Source of the DNA: Psychrobacillus psychrodurans | GTDB lineage: Bacteria > Bacillota > Bacilli > Bacillales_A > Planococcaceae | Length of the DNA: 64,000 bases | Reading direction: 5' to 3' | Assembly (NCBI GenBank): GCA_900114885.1 | Contig: FOUN01000011.1 | Location: 1 to 64,000 of the forward strand | Shown here: in pieces, positions 1-9,762 of the stretch | Layout: each line of letters opens with the position of its first letter | Numbering within the stretch: the stretch's first letter is position 1 | Notes under the pieces: generated by a model | The model's database searches: none | Told to the model about the DNA's origin: nothing | What the model saw: the letters and a program-made list of their open reading frames with translations, nothing else | Position numbers and translations under genes: made by a program

Positions 1-98
1 TGTTTCTCGACAATTCAAGTATAAAAGATTTGGAAGATGTTGTGCATTTTTTATGCTCTTAATTGTTTTAAGACCCCAACATTTATTGTAGAGCCATA

Positions 99-147
99 AT
101 AAAAAGCGAGCTCCTAAACGACAGGTCGCTCTGGGAACTCGCTTGAA
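99..147 (-). terminator. Intrinsic terminator after ysxC
   Basis: An 11-bp stem (AAGCGAGTTCC paired with GGAGCTCGCTT, one G-U pair) is followed on the minus strand by a T-run. It lies just past the ysxC stop and ends the ysoA/tig/clpX/lonA/ysxC gene string. Confidence 0.85.
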
Positions 148-159
148 ATACAAATAATA

Positions 160-744
160 TTAAAGAATTCTACTTTCGATTTCAGCCCATGCTGCATCAA
201 AGCCCAATCCTGTTTCTGAAGAAAAAACGATTAGCGGATCTTCTTTATCCATTTGAAGTTCTTCTTTTACTATCTTCTTATGCTTATCCCATTTACCTTT
301 AGGAATTTTGTCTGCTTTTGTTGCGATCACAATACATGGGATATTATAATGCTTTAAAAAATCATACATCATGCAATCATCAGCTGTTGGTGGATGTCTT
401 AGATCAACGATCAACACTACAGCTTTCAATATATTACGTGAAGTAAAATAAGTTTCGATCATTTTACCCCATGCAGCACGTTCTGTTTTAGATACTTTTG
501 CGTATCCGTAACCAGGAACATCCACAAATATCAATGCTTCCTCCAATTGATAAAAGTTCAACGTTTGCGTCTTACCTGGTTTTGAAGAAATCCTAGCCAT
601 GCTTTTTCGACCAATCATTTTATTGATAAAGGATGATTTCCCTACATTTGACCGTCCAGCCAAAGCTATTTCAGGTAAGTCCCCTTCTGGATATTGCGCT
701 GGTCTTACAGCACTAATTAGTAATTCTACATTATGGATTTTCAT
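160..744 (-). CDS. ysxC: Ribosome-biogenesis GTP-binding protein YsxC (EngB family)
   Basis: 194-residue cytoplasmic GTPase of the TrmE-Era-EngA-EngB-Septin group, needed for assembly of the large ribosomal subunit. The P-loop GRSNVGKS is at about residues 30-37, the G3 motif DVPGYG near 74-79 and the G4 motif TKAD near 142. Length matches the family (about 195). It begins 2 bases after the lonA stop, so it is probably co-transcribed with lonA, the same order as in B. subtilis. A strong terminator follows. Family assignment is secure; the ribosomal role is known from homologues. Confidence 0.96.
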   Translation of the reverse strand: MKIHNVELLISAVRPAQYPEGDLPEIALAGRSNVGKSSFINKMIGRKSMARISSKPGKTQTLNFYQLEEALIFVDVPGYGYAKVSKTERAAWGKMIETYFTSRNILKAVVLIVDLRHPPTADDCMMYDFLKHYNIPCIVIATKADKIPKGKWDKHKKIVKEELQMDKEDPLIVFSSETGLGFDAAWAEIESRIL

Positions 745-746
745 TA

Positions 747-3065
747 TTATGCCTCCTCTAGAGCCAGTTGAAGCACCTCTTCAGCATCGGAAACAAAATG
801 GAATGTTAATACTTCGCGAACACTTTCTGGTATATCTTCAATATCGCGCTCGTTATCTGACGGACAAATAATTGTCGTCAAACCTGCACGATGTGCACTT
901 AGTGTCTTTTCTTTTAAACCACCGATAGGTAATACTCGACCTCTTAATGTAACTTCTCCTGTCATACCAACTTCACGTTTTATAGGACGCTTAGATAGCG
1001 CGGAGACAAGAGCAGTAACAATTGTAACACCTGCGGAAGGACCATCCTTTGGAACAGCACCCTCTGGCACGTGAATATGGATATCATTACTTTCATAGAA
1101 CTTTGGATCAATTCCAAAATCCTCCGCTTTTGAACGCACATAAGACAATGCTGTTTGTGCAGATTCCTTCATCACATCTCCGAGCTTACCTGTTAATTGA
1201 AGTTTTCCAGTTCCAGCTGATAACGAAACCTCAATTTGTAGAGTATCTCCTCCTACTGATGTATAAGCGAGTCCCGTAGCAACTCCAATTTGATTTTCTG
1301 TTTCAGCTTGTCCGTACCGGAATTTTCGTTTACCAATAACGTCTTCTAGATTTTTTGTTGTAATCGAAACTCTTTTTTTATCACCTGATACAATTTGAAG
1401 TGCAGCTTTACGACAAAGATTTGCTAGTACCCGTTCCAAACTGCGAACCCCAGCTTCTCTTGTATAGTGGCGAATTACATCCAATAATGCATCATCTTTA
1501 AGCTGTAGCTGACTTTTCGTCAAACCATGCTCTTTCAACTGTTTTGGTAATAAATGATTTTTGGCAATAGATAGCTTTTCTATTTCCGTGTATCCAGCAA
1601 TCGAAATAATCTCCATGCGGTCACGAAGTGGACCAGGGATAGTACTTAAATCATTTGCTGTAGCGATGAAAAGGACATTTGATAGATCATACGTCTCTTC
1701 GATATAATGATCACTAAATGTATTATTTTGCTCAGGATCTAAAACTTCTAGCATTGCTGCAGAGGGATCCCCTCTAAAGTCGTTCGACATTTTATCAATT
1801 TCATCTAGTAAAAACAATGGGTTAATCGTTCCCGCTTTTTTCATCCCTTGAATTATACGTCCAGGCATAGAGCCTACATATGTTCTACGATGACCTCTAA
1901 TTTCCGATTCATCCCGTACTCCCCCGAGTGAGATTCGTACAAAATTACGTCCTAAAGACTCCGCAATTGATTTAGCCAAGGAAGTTTTACCAACACCAGG
2001 AGGACCTGCTAAACATAGAATTGGACCTCTTAAGGATTTCGTCAACTGTCTTACAGCCAAATATTCTAGCACACGCTCTTTAACAGACTCCAATCCATCA
2101 TGATCTCTATCCAGTATTTTTTCAGAACGTTTTATATCTAATTGATCTTCTGTCGCTTTAGTCCATGGAATAGAGACAATCCAATCGATGTAATTGCGTA
2201 TTACGCCACTTTCTGGTGCCTGTGAAGGAAGCTTTTCATAGCGGTCTAATTCCTTTAACACATTTTTTTTCGTCACTTCAGGTAGACCAGCTTCGTCAAT
2301 ACGTTTTTTTAGTTCAGCAACTTCACCGGTCTTACCTTCTTTATCTCCAAGCTCCGTCTGAATCGCTTTCATCTGCTCACGTAGATAGAACTCTTTTTGT
2401 GTTCTTTCCATCGCATGCTTAACCCTTGTATTTATTTTCTTTTCTAGGTCTAATATTTCTTGTTCATTGTATAAACGAGCGATTAGCCATTCTAATCGTT
2501 CTTTGACATCCATTATTTCTAAAATTTCCTGTTTACCAGAAATTTTTAAAGGTAAATGAGAAGCAACCATATCTGCTAAACGACCTGGTTCTTCAATATC
2601 AGTAACTGAATTGAACGTTTCTTCGGATACACTCTTAGATGATTTTGAATATTTTTCAAAATTATGTACCAGCGTACGCATGAGTGCTTCGTCTTCCTGA
2701 TCTGCTTTTTCTGGTTCAATAAATGCAGTTACAGAAACTTCGTCAAAAGTATCAAGACGATTAAAATCATCCCAAATAGCACGTTGCAATCCTTCTACTA
2801 AAACTCGCATTGTACCATTTGGCAATTTTACCATTTGTTTTACTTTTGCAATTATACCAACATCATAAAGATCTGACATCTCAGGTTTTTCCAAGGTCAT
2901 ATCTCTCTGAACAGAAAGGAATAACTTTTCCTCCCGAATCATTGCTTCATTAAGTGCATCGATAGAGCGTTCACGCCCCACATCCACATGTAAAATCATT
3001 GTAGGATAAACTAGTAAACCTCTTAGAGGTAGTACTGGATAATATATTTCTTTTTCTTTAGCCAT
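747..3065 (-). CDS. lonA: ATP-dependent protease LonA
   Basis: 772-residue AAA+ serine protease that degrades misfolded and regulatory proteins in the cytoplasm. Visible are the N-terminal substrate domain ([14 protein letters not shown]), a coiled middle region, Walker A GPPGVGKT, Walker B LFLLDEID, and the C-terminal protease domain with DGPSAG carrying the catalytic serine at about residue 675 and a lysine some 40 residues later. I chose the start at [10 protein letters not shown] because GGAGGTGA lies 8 bases upstream; the longer open frame reaching 3203 lacks a ribosome site and family similarity. B. subtilis LonA has 774 residues. The lonB gene normally found upstream is missing. Confidence 0.96.
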   Translation of the reverse strand: MAKEKEIYYPVLPLRGLLVYPTMILHVDVGRERSIDALNEAMIREEKLFLSVQRDMTLEKPEMSDLYDVGIIAKVKQMVKLPNGTMRVLVEGLQRAIWDDFNRLDTFDEVSVTAFIEPEKADQEDEALMRTLVHNFEKYSKSSKSVSEETFNSVTDIEEPGRLADMVASHLPLKISGKQEILEIMDVKERLEWLIARLYNEQEILDLEKKINTRVKHAMERTQKEFYLREQMKAIQTELGDKEGKTGEVAELKKRIDEAGLPEVTKKNVLKELDRYEKLPSQAPESGVIRNYIDWIVSIPWTKATEDQLDIKRSEKILDRDHDGLESVKERVLEYLAVRQLTKSLRGPILCLAGPPGVGKTSLAKSIAESLGRNFVRISLGGVRDESEIRGHRRTYVGSMPGRIIQGMKKAGTINPLFLLDEIDKMSNDFRGDPSAAMLEVLDPEQNNTFSDHYIEETYDLSNVLFIATANDLSTIPGPLRDRMEIISIAGYTEIEKLSIAKNHLLPKQLKEHGLTKSQLQLKDDALLDVIRHYTREAGVRSLERVLANLCRKAALQIVSGDKKRVSITTKNLEDVIGKRKFRYGQAETENQIGVATGLAYTSVGGDTLQIEVSLSAGTGKLQLTGKLGDVMKESAQTALSYVRSKAEDFGIDPKFYESNDIHIHVPEGAVPKDGPSAGVTIVTALVSALSKRPIKREVGMTGEVTLRGRVLPIGGLKEKTLSAHRAGLTTIICPSDNERDIEDIPESVREVLTFHFVSDAEEVLQLALEEA

Positions 3066-3144
3066 TTGGGTAGTCACCTCCAGCTTATTCTGTCCGAATA
3101 ATTCATTAATAATGCTTCTTACAAAAAAAGTTCCTATTATGTTG

Positions 3145-3198
3145 AAAAAGCTGACATCCTTGCATGCGCTAAGCACGCGCAGATTGGAAGCCAGCTTT
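3145..3198 (-). terminator. Possible attenuator hairpin between clpX and lonA
   Basis: AAAGCTG at one arm pairs with CAGCTTT at the other, with a short TCC/GGA extension, and TTTTTC follows on the minus strand. It lies in the clpX-lonA gap and could reduce read-through into lonA. The large loop makes this uncertain. Confidence 0.35.
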
Positions 3199-3210
3199 GT
3201 CAATGGCTAG

Positions 3211-4479
3211 TTAAGCCGATGTTTTTTCATTATCTTTTTCTAATTCTGTGCCATCCGCTAATAACAGTTTAGGTTTGGCTTTATCTGTAATAGATTCTTT
3301 AGTTATTACACATTCTACAATATCTTCTCTTGAAGGTAATTCAAACATTACATCAAGCATGATATTTTCGATGATAGAACGAAGACCACGAGCACCAGTT
3401 TTACGTTCTATCGCTTCTTTAGCAATAGCTTCTAAAGCACTATCTTCAAATGTTAACTTCACATTATCCAACTCAATCATTTTTTGATATTGCTTAGCAA
3501 GAGCATTTTTCGGCTCTGTCAGAATTTGAACTAGCGCATTCACGTCTAATTGCTCTAAGCTAGCTAGTACTGGTAAACGTCCGATGAATTCTGGTATCAA
3601 ACCAAACTTCAATAAATCCTCAGGAATTAGTTGAGAAAGTACCGAACCTTCTGCAACTTCCACTTTGTTAGGATCCGCTCCGAAACCAATTACTTTTTCG
3701 CCTAAACGACGTTTAATGATTTGTTCGATACCATCAAAAGCTCCACCTACAACGAATAAAATATTCGTTGTATCGATTTGTAAAAACTCTTGATGAGGAT
3801 GCTTACGACCACCTTGTGGAGGAACGCTTGCAACAGTACCTTCTAATATTTTTAGAAGTGCTTGTTGTACACCTTCACCAGAAACATCACGTGTAATAGA
3901 TGGATTCTCAGATTTCCGAGCAACTTTATCTATTTCGTCAATATAAATAATTCCTTTTTCAGCACGTTCGATATCATAGTCAGCCGATTGAATTAGTTTT
4001 AAAAGGATGTTCTCAACATCTTCCCCTACATATCCTGCTTCTGTTAACGATGTTGCATCTGCAATTGCAAATGGCACGTTTAGAATTCTTGCAAGTGTTT
4101 GTGCTAGTAATGTTTTACCACTACCAGTTGGGCCTATTAATACTATATTAGATTTAGCTAATTCTACTTCATCAATTACACTGTTGGAATTGATGCGTTT
4201 GTAATGGTTATAAACAGCAACTGCAAGTGATTTTTTTGCTCGTTCTTGACCAATTACATATTCATCTAAAATAGCTAAAATTTCTTTTGGTTTTGGAACT
4301 TCTTTAAATTCTACTTCTTCTTCAATTCCTAGCTCTTCTTCTACAATCTCAGAACAAAGGTCGATACATTCGTCACAAATATATACGCCTGGTCCTGCCA
4401 CTAACTTACGAACTTGTTCTTGTGGCTTACCACAAAAAGAACATTTTAAATTCCCTTTTTCATCATTGAATTTGAACAA
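3211..4479 (-). CDS. clpX: ATP-dependent Clp protease ATP-binding subunit ClpX
   Basis: 422-residue AAA+ unfoldase that feeds substrates to ClpP. An N-terminal C4 zinc finger (CSFC then CDEC, residues about 12-37) recognises substrates and adaptors; Walker A GPTGSGKT and the sensor/arginine-finger regions follow. The start is taken as a TTG codon (MFKFNDEKG, matching B. subtilis MFKFNEEKG), 6 bases after AGGGGTG. The GTG three codons upstream overlaps that ribosome site and cannot use it. Next to tig and lonA in conserved order. No CtsR box was seen. Confidence 0.96.
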   Translation of the reverse strand: MFKFNDEKGNLKCSFCGKPQEQVRKLVAGPGVYICDECIDLCSEIVEEELGIEEEVEFKEVPKPKEILAILDEYVIGQERAKKSLAVAVYNHYKRINSNSVIDEVELAKSNIVLIGPTGSGKTLLAQTLARILNVPFAIADATSLTEAGYVGEDVENILLKLIQSADYDIERAEKGIIYIDEIDKVARKSENPSITRDVSGEGVQQALLKILEGTVASVPPQGGRKHPHQEFLQIDTTNILFVVGGAFDGIEQIIKRRLGEKVIGFGADPNKVEVAEGSVLSQLIPEDLLKFGLIPEFIGRLPVLASLEQLDVNALVQILTEPKNALAKQYQKMIELDNVKLTFEDSALEAIAKEAIERKTGARGLRSIIENIMLDVMFELPSREDIVECVITKESITDKAKPKLLLADGTELEKDNEKTSA

Positions 4480-4504
4480 AATATTCACCCCTATTCAAGC
4501 AATT

Positions 4505-4533
4505 ATGTTACAAGATTCTCATCAAGTAATCAA
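4505..4533 (-). promoter_or_regulatory. Candidate sigma-A promoter for clpX
   Basis: Minus-strand TTGATT, a 17-base spacer and TAACAT lie 25 bases upstream of the clpX start. Each hexamer deviates by about two positions from consensus, so support is moderate. Confidence 0.4.
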
Positions 4534-4581
4534 ATAATACGTTTAAGTATGTTTTTTAAAAATAAAATGCTATGTATATGA

Positions 4582-4621
4582 TAGAACAAGGCACAGTTTT
4601 AAGTGCTGTACCTTGTTCTAT
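4582..4621 (-). terminator. Long hairpin downstream of tig
   Basis: A nearly perfect 15-bp inverted repeat (TAGAACAAGGTACAG and its complement with one mismatch) follows the tig stop. No T-run directly follows, so it may be a terminator of modest strength or an mRNA-stabilising 3' stem rather than a full stop. Confidence 0.55.
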
Positions 4622-4648
4622 TTGTATTAAAACCGTATTGATTTGAAA

Positions 4649-5941
4649 TTAAGAAATTTTAGCGTTATCTACTAAGAATTCAACTGTTTTTGCAAAGCGT
4701 AGATCGTTTGCAAGTACGTCAGTACTACCTAGTGCACGCTTAATATCTTCAATCGTCATATTGAATTGTGCGCTCATTTTTTCTAGCTCTGCATTGATAT
4801 CTTCTTCAGAAGCTTCGATGTTTTCTTGTTTAGCAATTGCTTCAAGAGTTAATGAAACTTTTACGCGATTATTAGCATCTTCTGTCATTTGAGAGCGTAA
4901 TGCTTCTTCATCTTGACCAGAGAATTGATAGTAAAGATCTAAGTTCATACCTTGTTGCTCTAAACGTTGACCAAATTCTTGTAGCATGCGGTCAGTTTCA
5001 GATGCGATCATTGCTTCAGGAATATCAATTGTTGCATTTTCAGCAGCAGCTTCAACTAATGTATCACGAAGTGTTTGAGCAGCTAATTGTTTTTTCTCTT
5101 CAGCAGTTACTTCTTTAAGTTTAGCACGTAATGCGTCGATACCTTCTACTTCAGCATCTACTTCTTTAGCAAAGTCATCATTAAGTTCAGGAAGTTCTTT
5201 ACCTTTAACTTCTTTAACAGTTACTTTAAAAGTTGCAGCTTTACCAGCTAATTCAGCAGCATGATACTCTTCTGGGAATGTTACTTCCACATCTTTAGCA
5301 TCTCCAGTTTTTGAACCAACTAATTGTTCTTCAAATCCTGGGATAAATGAATTAGAACCAATTTCCAATGGATAATCTGTTCCTGCTCCACCTTCAAATG
5401 CAACTTCATCAACGAATCCTTCGAAGTCGATTACAGCAGTATCACCTTCAACGATTGCATCTTCTTTTACAACTAATTCAGCTAAACGATTTTGTTGGCT
5501 TTGTAGTTGCTCATCGATTTCTTCGTCAGTTACTGATTCTTCTAATTTTGTTACTTCAAGACCTTTATAGTTACCTAGAGTTACTTCTGGTTTTACAACA
5601 ACTTTAGCAGTGAAAACTAAAGGCTGTCCTTTTTCCATTGTTACTACATCGATTTCTGGTTGATCTACTGGGTCAATTCCAGCGTCTTCAACAGCATGAC
5701 CATAAGCATGAGGAAGAATGATATCTAATGCATCTTGGAATAATGATTCTACTCCATACATTTTTTCGAACATTTGACGAGGCATTTTCCCTTTACGGAA
5801 ACCTGGTACGTTAATTTGTTTAACTACTTTTTTAAACGCTTGATCTAACCCTTTTGCTACTTCTTCTGCAGTAACTTCTACAGTAAGTAAACCAGTATTA
5901 CCTTCTTGTTTTTCCCATTTTACAGTCTGATCCATTGACAT
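4649..5941 (-). CDS. tig: Trigger factor, ribosome-associated chaperone
   Basis: 430-residue peptidyl-prolyl isomerase/chaperone that meets nascent chains at the ribosome exit. The N-terminal ribosome-docking signature GFRKGKMPR is at about residues 45-53, the FKBP-type domain lies in the middle ([13 protein letters not shown]), and an acidic helical C-terminal domain follows. GGAGGT sits 7 bases before the ATG of [11 protein letters not shown]; a TTG five codons upstream lies inside that site. Family length is about 425-430. It has its own promoter upstream. Confidence 0.96.
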   Translation of the reverse strand: MSMDQTVKWEKQEGNTGLLTVEVTAEEVAKGLDQAFKKVVKQINVPGFRKGKMPRQMFEKMYGVESLFQDALDIILPHAYGHAVEDAGIDPVDQPEIDVVTMEKGQPLVFTAKVVVKPEVTLGNYKGLEVTKLEESVTDEEIDEQLQSQQNRLAELVVKEDAIVEGDTAVIDFEGFVDEVAFEGGAGTDYPLEIGSNSFIPGFEEQLVGSKTGDAKDVEVTFPEEYHAAELAGKAATFKVTVKEVKGKELPELNDDFAKEVDAEVEGIDALRAKLKEVTAEEKKQLAAQTLRDTLVEAAAENATIDIPEAMIASETDRMLQEFGQRLEQQGMNLDLYYQFSGQDEEALRSQMTEDANNRVKVSLTLEAIAKQENIEASEEDINAELEKMSAQFNMTIEDIKRALGSTDVLANDLRFAKTVEFLVDNAKIS

Positions 5942-6036
5942 ATATTCTACCTCCAAATAATAATTTACAATAATTTAGCAGCCTGCATACACTGATACAG
6001 CGCAGTTTTTCACTAATTATATTGACAACTTGTATA

Positions 6037-6064
6037 TTATAGCATAGATGACTAGAGTTTCAAC
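6037..6064 (-). promoter_or_regulatory. Sigma-A promoter for tig
   Basis: On the minus strand TTGAAA, a 16-base spacer and a perfect TATAAT lie about 96 bases upstream of the tig start, directly abutting the ysoA stop codon. Confidence 0.65.
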
Positions 6065-6065
6065 A

Positions 6066-7064
6066 TTATTCACAACTCAAAACTTCTAATGATTCTTCTA
6101 GTACTATAAGCAATTTAAAGAACTCATCCGACTGCAATTCACTATTACCAAATAACACATCCACATATTCAATATATCTGTTAGCTACTTTTTCATTAGT
6201 ATATCCTACCCAGTCAAACGGAAACAAGGTATAAGCATGTCGATGAACCATTTCCAACGTCATTTGAAGCTTAGTTGGATCTTTTTCTAACGCGTTCTCG
6301 ATAAATCGTTTTATAGGTTCTACACGATCAACTGCAGTACGTTCTGGTGGTGCTGTTGGAATAACTGTTTCTTTAAAACCAAATTTTTCAACGGTTACTT
6401 CATTGTTCACTCCAGCGGCGCCAAGTAGTAAAAGCGCAAGTGATTTAATAGTAGGGATTATATCTGAGCTTTCTATTATAGTGATGATTTCCCTAGTTAT
6501 ATCCTTAATATCTGTTTGAAATGCCTCTTGTAATAACTGTTCTTGCCTGCCATAAGGTAGTGTTTTGAAATTACTAAGCTCAAATAGATCAGTGTCAAAG
6601 TTAGTTTGCATGTCTTCATCAGTAGAATATGTAGTATCTGTTAACAACTTGATGCTCAGTTCTTTTAACTGTTTAAAATTTTTCTTTTGTTGAAAAGTAT
6701 ATGTCGAATCTTTCATTAATCCATTTAACACTTCGTTTAATTGTTTGTATTCCTTTAAATCAAGTAATATCGTCAAATATAATTCTATTACTTGCTCAAA
6801 AAAAGGGGATTTTTTTTCATAAAGAGTTTCACAAATTTTCTTCGCATCTTTAGCCCTACCTGTTTCTAATAAAGAAAGTATGTAAACACTTTGTACCATA
6901 TCACTAAGTTCTTTATATTTATTTGCCTCATCTAAACAAGCGACTGCTTGTACAAAATTATTCTCTTCAGCGAATTTTAGCCCATTTTCTATATAATTTT
7001 CGACCATTCCTGGAAATATAATGACGTTTTCATCCTTTAAAATTGGATGACCCTTTTTTTTCAA
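6066..7064 (-). CDS. ysoA: TPR-like protein YsoA
   Basis: 332-residue soluble, mostly helical protein with tetratricopeptide-like repeats in the N-terminal half (for example ENGLKFAEENNFVQAVACLD at about residues 26-45). Place and length match B. subtilis YsoA, which lies immediately upstream of tig. TTG start with AAGGTGG upstream. No catalytic motif is visible; a protein-binding role is inferred. Function is not established. Its upstream region carries a set of CTGTGT/ACACAG inverted repeats. Confidence 0.8.
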   Translation of the reverse strand: MKKKGHPILKDENVIIFPGMVENYIENGLKFAEENNFVQAVACLDEANKYKELSDMVQSVYILSLLETGRAKDAKKICETLYEKKSPFFEQVIELYLTILLDLKEYKQLNEVLNGLMKDSTYTFQQKKNFKQLKELSIKLLTDTTYSTDEDMQTNFDTDLFELSNFKTLPYGRQEQLLQEAFQTDIKDITREIITIIESSDIIPTIKSLALLLLGAAGVNNEVTVEKFGFKETVIPTAPPERTAVDRVEPIKRFIENALEKDPTKLQMTLEMVHRHAYTLFPFDWVGYTNEKVANRYIEYVDVLFGNSELQSDEFFKLLIVLEESLEVLSCE

Positions 7065-7127
7065 TATAACTCGCCACCTTCACTAGCTTATCTATGTACT
7101 TTATTATATATACTATAGCATTTTTTC

Positions 7128-7151
7128 TGTGTACACAGATACAATCTGTGT
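7128..7151. promoter_or_regulatory. Palindromic CTGTGT/ACACAG cluster upstream of ysoA
   Basis: CTGTGTACACAG is a perfect 12-bp palindrome and overlaps ACACAGAT-ACA-ATCTGTGT, an 8+8 inverted repeat. Together they give three half-sites about 65-90 bases upstream of the ysoA start. A minus-strand TATAAT lies just downstream. An operator is plausible; the protein is unknown. Confidence 0.4.
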
Positions 7152-7171
7152 TTGGAAATTTTAATACAACA

Positions 7172-7214
7172 AAAGAGATACGCCTAATCGGCAACAAATT
7201 AGGGGCATCTCTTT
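7172..7214 (-). terminator. Terminator-like hairpin after the 57-residue small gene
   Basis: AAAGAGATGCCCCTAAT pairs with ATTAGGCGTATCTCTTT with two mismatches. Only a short T-rich stretch follows on the minus strand. Confidence 0.6.
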
Positions 7215-7231
7215 ACATCTTATATAAATAA

Positions 7232-7405
7232 TTATTGACGCAAGCCACCGTCTTCTTCTGTACTAATCGTATCTTCTTTATAATTCCCTTCTCCTCGTCG
7301 TTCTTTATCGTTTTCTTTTCTTTTCTCTATTTCTTCGATTTTACTTGGCTGCTCCTGTGTAGTGTTAGGATCTTCAGAGTATCGCTTTTCATTTTGGTAA
7401 GACAT
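7232..7405 (-). CDS. Small hydrophilic protein, 57 residues
   Basis: Short frame starting MSYQNEKRYSEDPN and ending EEDGGLRQ, very rich in Glu, Lys, Arg and Asn, with no hydrophobic core; likely disordered. AGGAGAG lies 8 bases upstream of the ATG and a terminator-like hairpin follows the stop, which argues for a real gene. Its composition resembles small stress or spore proteins of Bacillales, but I recognise no family. Confidence 0.65.
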   Translation of the reverse strand: MSYQNEKRYSEDPNTTQEQPSKIEEIEKRKENDKERRGEGNYKEDTISTEEDGGLRQ

Positions 7406-7502
7406 ATTAATCTCTCCTCTTTTCGAAATTATATTTTGTGATAGTAATAAGGTTCCCTATCTTTACGGTTATAAACAATTTAAACTATCTTTTATAAGAA
7501 AA

Positions 7503-7747
7503 CGAGGCTTGCACAGAAGTAGAAATTTTATTGGATAAGGAGAAACCTTTACTAAATAATGGATATTTAATAAAATTGATTGGAATGGAGGGGCGACTCC
7601 TATGGGAATAGCGTGACGCCTGAAACTACAGGCTCTGGCCACGCCCGTGGAAAGCGTCCCTGGAATGGAAATCAATTTTGTAAACAGCAAAAAAACAGCA
7701 TTTTTCTCACAAAGAAAAATGCTGTTTTGGGGTTCTGTCCCAGCCAC
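7503..7747 (+). repeat. Dispersed ~245-bp element, copy 1
   Basis: First of three copies (others at 40089-40331 and 58090-58336), more than 90 percent identical by eye. Layout: left terminal repeat (degenerate here: GGCTTGCACAGAA), an AT-rich arm, an AAAATTGATT...AATCAATTTT inverted pair around a GC-rich core with GGAAAGCGTCC, then an AAACAGCATTTTTCTC hairpin, then right terminal repeat TTCTGTCCCAGCC. It carries no gene. Its right end is 8 bases from the stop of the next leftward gene, which uses the hairpin as terminator. Confidence 0.9.
7690..7726 (-). terminator. Intrinsic terminator inside repeat copy 1
   Basis: Minus strand: AAAACAGCATTTTTCT, a short loop, AGAAAAATGCTGTTTT, then more T. 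This is a near-perfect 16-bp stem with T-run, directly after the HExxH gene at 7755. Confidence 0.85.
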
Positions 7748-7754
7748 GTTTAAA

Positions 7755-8312
7755 TTACGCAGTTTTTTCGTTTAGGTTTTCTAGCTGATTCTCGTATAAT
7801 TTTAAATCCTCTAAATACAGTTTTTGATAAGATTCTAAGCTTAGTTTTTTTACTAATCTAAAAGTAGATTGATGAACCAGATTATATTTCTGGTTAACTT
7901 GTTCTGCATTAACCCAAGCTGTTTGTTCAAATGTAATATTCATTTCATGTTCCTCTATAAGCATAGCTAGCAAGGACCTATCATTATAGATTTCACTTAA
8001 TATATATCTTTTTTTCGTCTGAAAAATTTCAATCGTGCGTTCCAAGGATTCAAGTAATGCAAGTCGATCCGCAGCGTGTCCTAGTTCGTGAATTGTTAAC
8101 ACTTTTATAAATGATTCTAACGAAATAGATGTGTGAGTTTCCTCCCATGAACTTAGTAAGCGTTCAAAATCCACCCCTATATAGTTGTCAATAAAGTTGT
8201 AACTCATGTTTACGCCAGAATGGTCTTGTCTTAATTCCAAATTCATCTTAACTGTATTCATAACAGATTTGATAATCTCTTCAATATAGTCATTAGTGTA
8301 TCTACTCAACAT
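7755..8312 (-). CDS. Uncharacterised HExxH-motif protein
   Basis: 185-residue cytoplasmic protein with HELGHAAD at about residues 92-99, a zinc-metallopeptidase-type HExxH site, followed by acidic helical sequence. No signal peptide or membrane segment. The third zinc ligand cannot be identified by eye, so activity is unproven. Start is the first ATG (MLSRYTNDYIEE); the AAGGAG upstream is rather far (about 15 bases), so the true start could lie slightly inside. I recognise no named family. Ends at a mobile repeat that provides its terminator. Confidence 0.7.
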   Translation of the reverse strand: MLSRYTNDYIEEIIKSVMNTVKMNLELRQDHSGVNMSYNFIDNYIGVDFERLLSSWEETHTSISLESFIKVLTIHELGHAADRLALLESLERTIEIFQTKKRYILSEIYNDRSLLAMLIEEHEMNITFEQTAWVNAEQVNQKYNLVHQSTFRLVKKLSLESYQKLYLEDLKLYENQLENLNEKTA

Positions 8313-8415
8313 TTAGTTTTTTGACTGCTCCTTACTATCTTAGGTTTTACTTCTTCAACAAGATACACTATAGGATAATAGGAATATGATTTCAATTGAA
8401 AAGTTTCAGGAAAAT

Positions 8416-8456
8416 AAAAAGATGCACAAAGCCACCTTGGCTTTGTGCATCTTTTT
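8416..8456. terminator. Bidirectional terminator, perfect 19-bp stem
   Basis: AAAAAGATGCACAAAGCCA, a 3-base loop, and its exact complement; T-run on both strands. It follows the KGG protein gene (stop at 8489). Confidence 0.9.
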
Positions 8457-8488
8457 CATTGCTATTTAGTTTTTTTGCATTTTAGGTT

Positions 8489-8731
8489 TTAACTATTGAT
8501 CGAGTTATAATCGTCTTCGTTTCTCTTTTTGTCTTGTCCATCAGTTTCTTCCTGATTCTTTTTGTCAAAGTCATTTTGTTTGTTCCGAGCTTCTCCGCCC
8601 TTACGACCTATTTCTTCATAAAACTCATTTTCATGATTATTGGAGGTTGCTTCCCCGCCGTTACGTCCCGCTTCATTGACTGACTGATTTGGATTGTTGT
8701 TTCTGTTGCGATTGTCCTGGTTGTTTGGCAT
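8489..8731 (-). CDS. Small KGG-repeat stress-type protein
   Basis: 80-residue, strongly hydrophilic protein with two copies of the glycine-rich motif (RNGGEA and RKGGEA), as in the GsiB/YciG family of hydrophilin-like stress proteins. Start chosen at MPNNQDNRNR, where AGGAGG lies about 10 bases upstream. An open frame continues to 8893, but that extension is hydrophobic, has no ribosome site and is unlike the family. Likely desiccation or general-stress related by family; a sigma-B promoter was not identified. Confidence 0.75.
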   Translation of the reverse strand: MPNNQDNRNRNNNPNQSVNEAGRNGGEATSNNHENEFYEEIGRKGGEARNKQNDFDKKNQEETDGQDKKRNEDDYNSINS

Positions 8732-8893
8732 TCTAATAATTCCTCCTTTAATTTTTTTGAGCTTCATAGGCTCACTATCTAGTTTCCCGGTTGTAAACGA
8801 AATAAACATAAAAATTAATTTTACTAAAAAAAGAGCTTGGAGAATCATCCAAACCCTTTTTACTATAGCCCCTTTTGAAGGGGTGTCACACAT

Positions 8894-9559
8894 TTATTTA
8901 CAGAATAATAATTGATTGAATTGTTCTACTGTATCGAAGTAATATTTAGACTCCTTTTTCATTTGGTCCTTGATTTCAGGAATTATGTGAGACCACCCAG
9001 CTGCCGCAAAATCTACATTACAACTTCTTGCCATCTCCATTCCAGGTTTAAGGTCATCTAACATTAATGCCTCAGTTTCTTGAAGATTAAAGCGTTTCAA
9101 AATTTCCTTTATGGGGTAAGGATGTGGTTTTCTTTGATGTTCAGGAAGTTCCCATCCAAAGGTTGCATCTGGCACAAATCCACAATGAATAGAATAATCT
9201 CTTTCAATTCTATTTCTCTCAGAATGAGAAACAACTGTCACAATACCACCTTGTTTTTTAAATTCTTGAATTGTCTCCGCAAAAAGTTCATAAAAATCTG
9301 GCACAGTTGATTGGGTATATTTTTTCCATACCACTTGCTGATGCTCTTGCTCTTCCTCAGTGAATTTAATAATGTCTTTACATAAAGAAGAAAAACCTGG
9401 ATTGAAACAGTACCTAACGAACTCATCAAGTGTAATAGCCTTCTCATTTGGTCGTACATTTGTAAGAGCTTCAACAAATGATGGATAATGTATTCCAGGT
9501 GTACTTTTTACGGCAGTATCATCGTGATCTAAGATTAAACATTTATATTTTAAAGCCAT
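8894..9559 (-). CDS. HAD-superfamily hydrolase
   Basis: 221-residue cytoplasmic phosphatase-like protein. Motif I is LDHDDTAV (residues about 9-16, the DxDxT nucleophile pair), motif II is VSHSE, and the acidic motif IV is MLDDLKPGM; a helical cap domain lies between I and II. This matches phosphoglycolate phosphatase-like HADs, but substrate cannot be read from sequence. GGAGGATATT precedes the ATG. It stands alone between the KGG gene and the AGCS transporter. Confidence 0.85.
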   Translation of the reverse strand: MALKYKCLILDHDDTAVKSTPGIHYPSFVEALTNVRPNEKAITLDEFVRYCFNPGFSSLCKDIIKFTEEEQEHQQVVWKKYTQSTVPDFYELFAETIQEFKKQGGIVTVVSHSERNRIERDYSIHCGFVPDATFGWELPEHQRKPHPYPIKEILKRFNLQETEALMLDDLKPGMEMARSCNVDFAAAGWSHIIPEIKDQMKKESKYYFDTVEQFNQLLFCK

Positions 9560-9715
9560 AATATCCTCCTATAAGCCTTCATAGCCTCTTGTTTAAGTTA
9601 ATGATTACACAGTCTCATATTTATTCTAACATAAATACCTAGTGCGAAATTATAGAGGCAACCCATTTTCACAATATTAAACGAATACTCAACAATAACA
9701 TTAACTGAGCCAAGA

Positions 9716-9750
9716 AAAAGACAAACCGCATATTCAACGATTTGTCTTTG
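9716..9750 (-). terminator. Terminator after the AGCS symporter gene
   Basis: AAAGACAAATCG pairs imperfectly with CGGTTTGTCTTT; TTTTTC follows on the minus strand. Confidence 0.75.
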
Positions 9751-9762
9751 TTTTTTATATAA

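Noticed and set aside
3-62. Short plus-strand frame at the left edge (FLDNSSIKDLEDVVHFLCS then stop), possible end of a convergent gene
   Set aside because: Only 19 codons inside the window, no terminator on that strand, and cannot be told from chance.
7469-7747. 92-residue minus-strand frame over repeat copy 1
   Set aside because: Lies wholly in the dispersed element, is not kept open in copies 2 and 3, and has no ribosome site.
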